Positions 62,323-64,000 of a stretch of DNA of 64,000 bases are shown in pieces. The notes below the pieces were generated by a model that did no database searches, was not told the DNA's origin, and saw nothing but the letters and a program-made list of their open reading frames with translations. The stretch is from DTLC01 sp964555645 (GTDB lineage Bacteria; Verrucomicrobiota; Verrucomicrobiia; Limisphaerales; DTLC01), in the NCBI GenBank assembly GCA_964555645.1, contig CAZKTA010000015.1:1-64000 (forward strand), written 5' to 3'. How positions within the stretch are numbered: position 1 is the stretch's first letter; the number at the start of each line of letters is the position of its first letter. The position numbers and the translations under genes are program-made.

Positions 62323-64000
62323 TCAGTAGTCAATGTCCCAAGAACCGTTCTGATACGTAATGCCCACGGTTTTGCCGAACTTGACGCAGAACGGGCACCA
62401 GCCGACCTTGCCGCTGAGCCTGCCCTTGCCATTAAACCGCAGGTCATCACCGCTTTTGAGCCCGACCATCTTGACTTCGCCTTTGATGGTGACGATACAA
62501 AGTGCTTCACCCAGTACACCGGCTTTCATCACACCGCCGTACGTCGGTCCTTCGAGGAAGAAGAATGCCCCCGCGCCTATCCCAGCTGATATGTTGAACA
62601 GGCACGAGGCTGGTATGCCCAATACGGCTTCGGATATCGGAATCCAGCCTTCGCCGTACAGATAGGCGCCTGTGAACGGCGGCGACCCCAACACCGCCGC
62701 AACGTCGGGATCAATCATCTCGATTGGTGCAAGAGTACAGGTGCGGCCGAAGAAAATGCCACCCGCCAGATCGTATGACTGAAGTTTGATACCGCACATT
62801 GCGGCCAGGTAATTCTCGTACAAACCAAACGCAACTGCTGCATCGAGCCTGTAAATCTTGAACGACTCGAAATCTAACCCGCCAGTAACACTGAAGCTGC
62901 CGCCCATACCCAAAGGTTTGAACGGGCTGGTCTGGAAACTGAATTTGGTGGCCACATTTGCACGCAGGTCCGGGCTGATCCAATCCAGCTCGACATCGTT
63001 TGCGCCCAAGGTCACCTCTGTAGCAGTACCGCCGCTGAACCCGCAGCCGGGTGTGGCAGACGAGTCCAACTCTTTGATGATGAGGTACGCATTGAACTCC
63101 ATTTCTTCAGGCACGCGCCAGCGGAACCGGCCGTCAAGCCGGAGCATCTTAAGTGAGTTGCCGTTTATCAGGGCGTGGCCGTCAATCTGGCCTGCGCCAA
63201 TCACATCACTTAAATCCCCCAAAGCGCTGTTGATGGTCTTGTCAAGCTGAGCGAGTGTCTGGCCGATAAGCTGTCGGATAACGCCATTTAGTTGCTGGAA
63301 CACGCTGTCAACCGCCTCACGATAAACGGTGTCCAAATCATAAACCCGCTGTTTGAGTGCGACTTGTATGTTTGCCGCAACAGCAGTCTCGAGGAAGCGC
63401 TCGCGGACACGTGCCCGGATTAACTGTTTGATCTCGTCCGCAGAATAGTGCACAAACGGATCGTCAACCGAGTAGTTTAAGCCGTTGAAGAAGGTGCGGA
63501 TTTCCGAGCTCGCGCGTGTGGTTGCATTGGTCAGTTCGCCGGCTGCAGCTTTGAGTTTTGTATCCAGCTCCTGAGCGAATTCACCACCAAGCACAACCTT
63601 CGCACGAACTTCGCCCAGCGCAGTTTGAACCTGTCTGAGCGTGTTGACAATTTGCTGTATGCTCGGCTCGGTCTCTTTCATCAAGTTACTCAAGTGCGGC
63701 TCAGCCACCGCACTGAGGAACTCCTGGGCCAACTGCCCCACCAGTTCACCTACCAACTGCTTAGCAACAGGCCGCTGACCGCCCACCAGCTTCAACAGAC
63801 CGTCCTTAACGGTGCCAAGCGGCACGCCATTTGTACCTTTGGAAACGGTGTCCGTAATTGCACTGATTGCATTTGTGATTTCGTCCAGCGTGTCTGACAA
63901 TTCCTTGAGCAACCCGAGCGGCTGCGCAGCCCCATCAGCCAACGTGATAAATTGTCGTGAGACATTTGTGAGCACAGCACCGGTACCTGAACCGATCAGA
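62323..64000 (-). CDS. Large helical plus beta-domain surface protein (5' partial)
   Basis: At least 558 codons; the frame runs off the right edge (64000), so the start is unknown. The first 270 residues seen are helical with long amphipathic helices (DTLDEITNAISAITDTVSKG, QIVNTLRQVQTALGEVRAKV, FQQLNGVIRQLIGQTLAQLD). From about residue 275 a beta-rich part follows (RLDGRFRWRVPEEMEFNAYL, LGANDVELDWISPDLRANVA, GGSFSVTGGLDFESFKIYRL) ending NGSWDIDY. Cys occurs in PGCGFSG, RTCTLAP and WCPFCVKFG. No known family is recognised. It lies upstream of the two other giant genes with a gap of 9 bases, and may be the first gene of the operon or a middle one. Confidence 0.75.
   Translation of the reverse strand, partial: LIGSGTGAVLTNVSRQFITLADGAAQPLGLLKELSDTLDEITNAISAITDTVSKGTNGVPLGTVKDGLLKLVGGQRPVAKQLVGELVGQLAQEFLSAVAEPHLSNLMKETEPSIQQIVNTLRQVQTALGEVRAKVVLGGEFAQELDTKLKAAAGELTNATTRASSEIRTFFNGLNYSVDDPFVHYSADEIKQLIRARVRERFLETAVAANIQVALKQRVYDLDTVYREAVDSVFQQLNGVIRQLIGQTLAQLDKTINSALGDLSDVIGAGQIDGHALINGNSLKMLRLDGRFRWRVPEEMEFNAYLIIKELDSSATPGCGFSGGTATEVTLGANDVELDWISPDLRANVATKFSFQTSPFKPLGMGGSFSVTGGLDFESFKIYRLDAAVAFGLYENYLAAMCGIKLQSYDLAGGIFFGRTCTLAPIEMIDPDVAAVLGSPPFTGAYLYGEGWIPISEAVLGIPASCLFNISAGIGAGAFFFLEGPTYGGVMKAGVLGEALCIVTIKGEVKMVGLKSGDDLRFNGKGRLSGKVGWCPFCVKFGKTVGITYQNGSWDIDY

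Noticed and set aside
1..64000. CRISPR array, tRNA, rRNA or integrase-type attachment site
   Set aside because: No regularly spaced direct repeats, no clover-leaf with a GTTCGA-type loop and no ribosomal segment was seen on either strand.
1..64000. Anti-phage defence system as the hidden system of the window
   Set aside because: No nuclease, toxin-antitoxin, reverse transcriptase, STAND or restriction motif was recognised; the phosphoesterase operon is the nearest candidate but has no defence hallmark.

Overview
The window looks like a chromosome segment of a Verrucomicrobiota bacterium, probably near the Pedosphaera/Limisphaera group. This is inferred from three things: an N-terminal methylation pseudopilin with a terminal H-X9-DG motif, large secreted FG-GAP/type III-like proteins of the kind common in that phylum, and an exosortase-linked exopolysaccharide (EPS) locus. 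No rRNA, tRNA, CRISPR array or intact mobile element was seen.

Layout. (1) 1-2904, plus strand, visibly GC-rich: the tail of an unidentified protein, then three overlapping genes encoding a metallophosphoesterase fused to a dUTPase-like helical domain, a formylglycine-generating-enzyme-type protein and a zinc-ribbon/HEAT protein. (2) 2909-5010: a zone of decay with a broken MFS transporter, several strong hairpins and a frameshifted IS481-like transposase. (3) 5011-49256, all minus strand: the exosortase/EPS island. Read in the direction of transcription it has a polyprenyl-phosphate sugar transferase; a three-gene module for UDP-2,3-diacetamido-glucuronate-type sugar (dehydrogenase, acetyltransferase, aminotransferase); a FemAB-like protein and a Wzc/GumC-type chain-length protein; a deacetylase-glycosyltransferase fusion; a tight operon (deacetylase, GT2, asparagine-synthase-like, deacetylase, FemAB-like, GT2, polymerase); two beta-helix proteins with a CelD-like acetyltransferase; an acetyltransferase and a Wzx-type flippase; GNAT-like, CapA-like and pyruvyl-transferase genes mixed with pseudogenes; then FemAB, exosortase, PrsT, PrsK, PrsR and a small cupin. 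(4) 49257-54048: intergenic DNA with a sigma-54-like site and two similar dyads, a LuxR-type regulator whose receiver has lost its phosphorylation residues, a concentrative nucleoside transporter and degraded DNA. (5) 54097-64000: a pseudopilin, then a minus-strand operon of three very large secreted proteins of unknown function, the first running off the window.

How it fits together. The island holds most parts of a Wzx/Wzy-type EPS route: an initiating transferase, glycosyltransferases, flippase, polymerase and chain-length control. It adds a large decoration set: three NodB-type deacetylases, six FemAB/GNAT/CelD-like transferases, an amidotransferase-like protein, a pyruvyl transferase and hexapeptide acetyltransferases. 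The PrsK/PrsR pair and exosortase tie it to the PEP-CTERM/exosortase family of loci, yet no protein in the window carries a recognisable sorting signal. Duplicated and dying genes at 18.5-23.5 kb show that the decoration part of the island has been turning over. I see no clear defence system. The best candidates for something undescribed are the phosphoesterase/dUTPase-like fusion operon, the three-gene giant secreted operon, and the combination of deacetylases, FemAB-like enzymes and a Cys-less amidotransferase in one operon.
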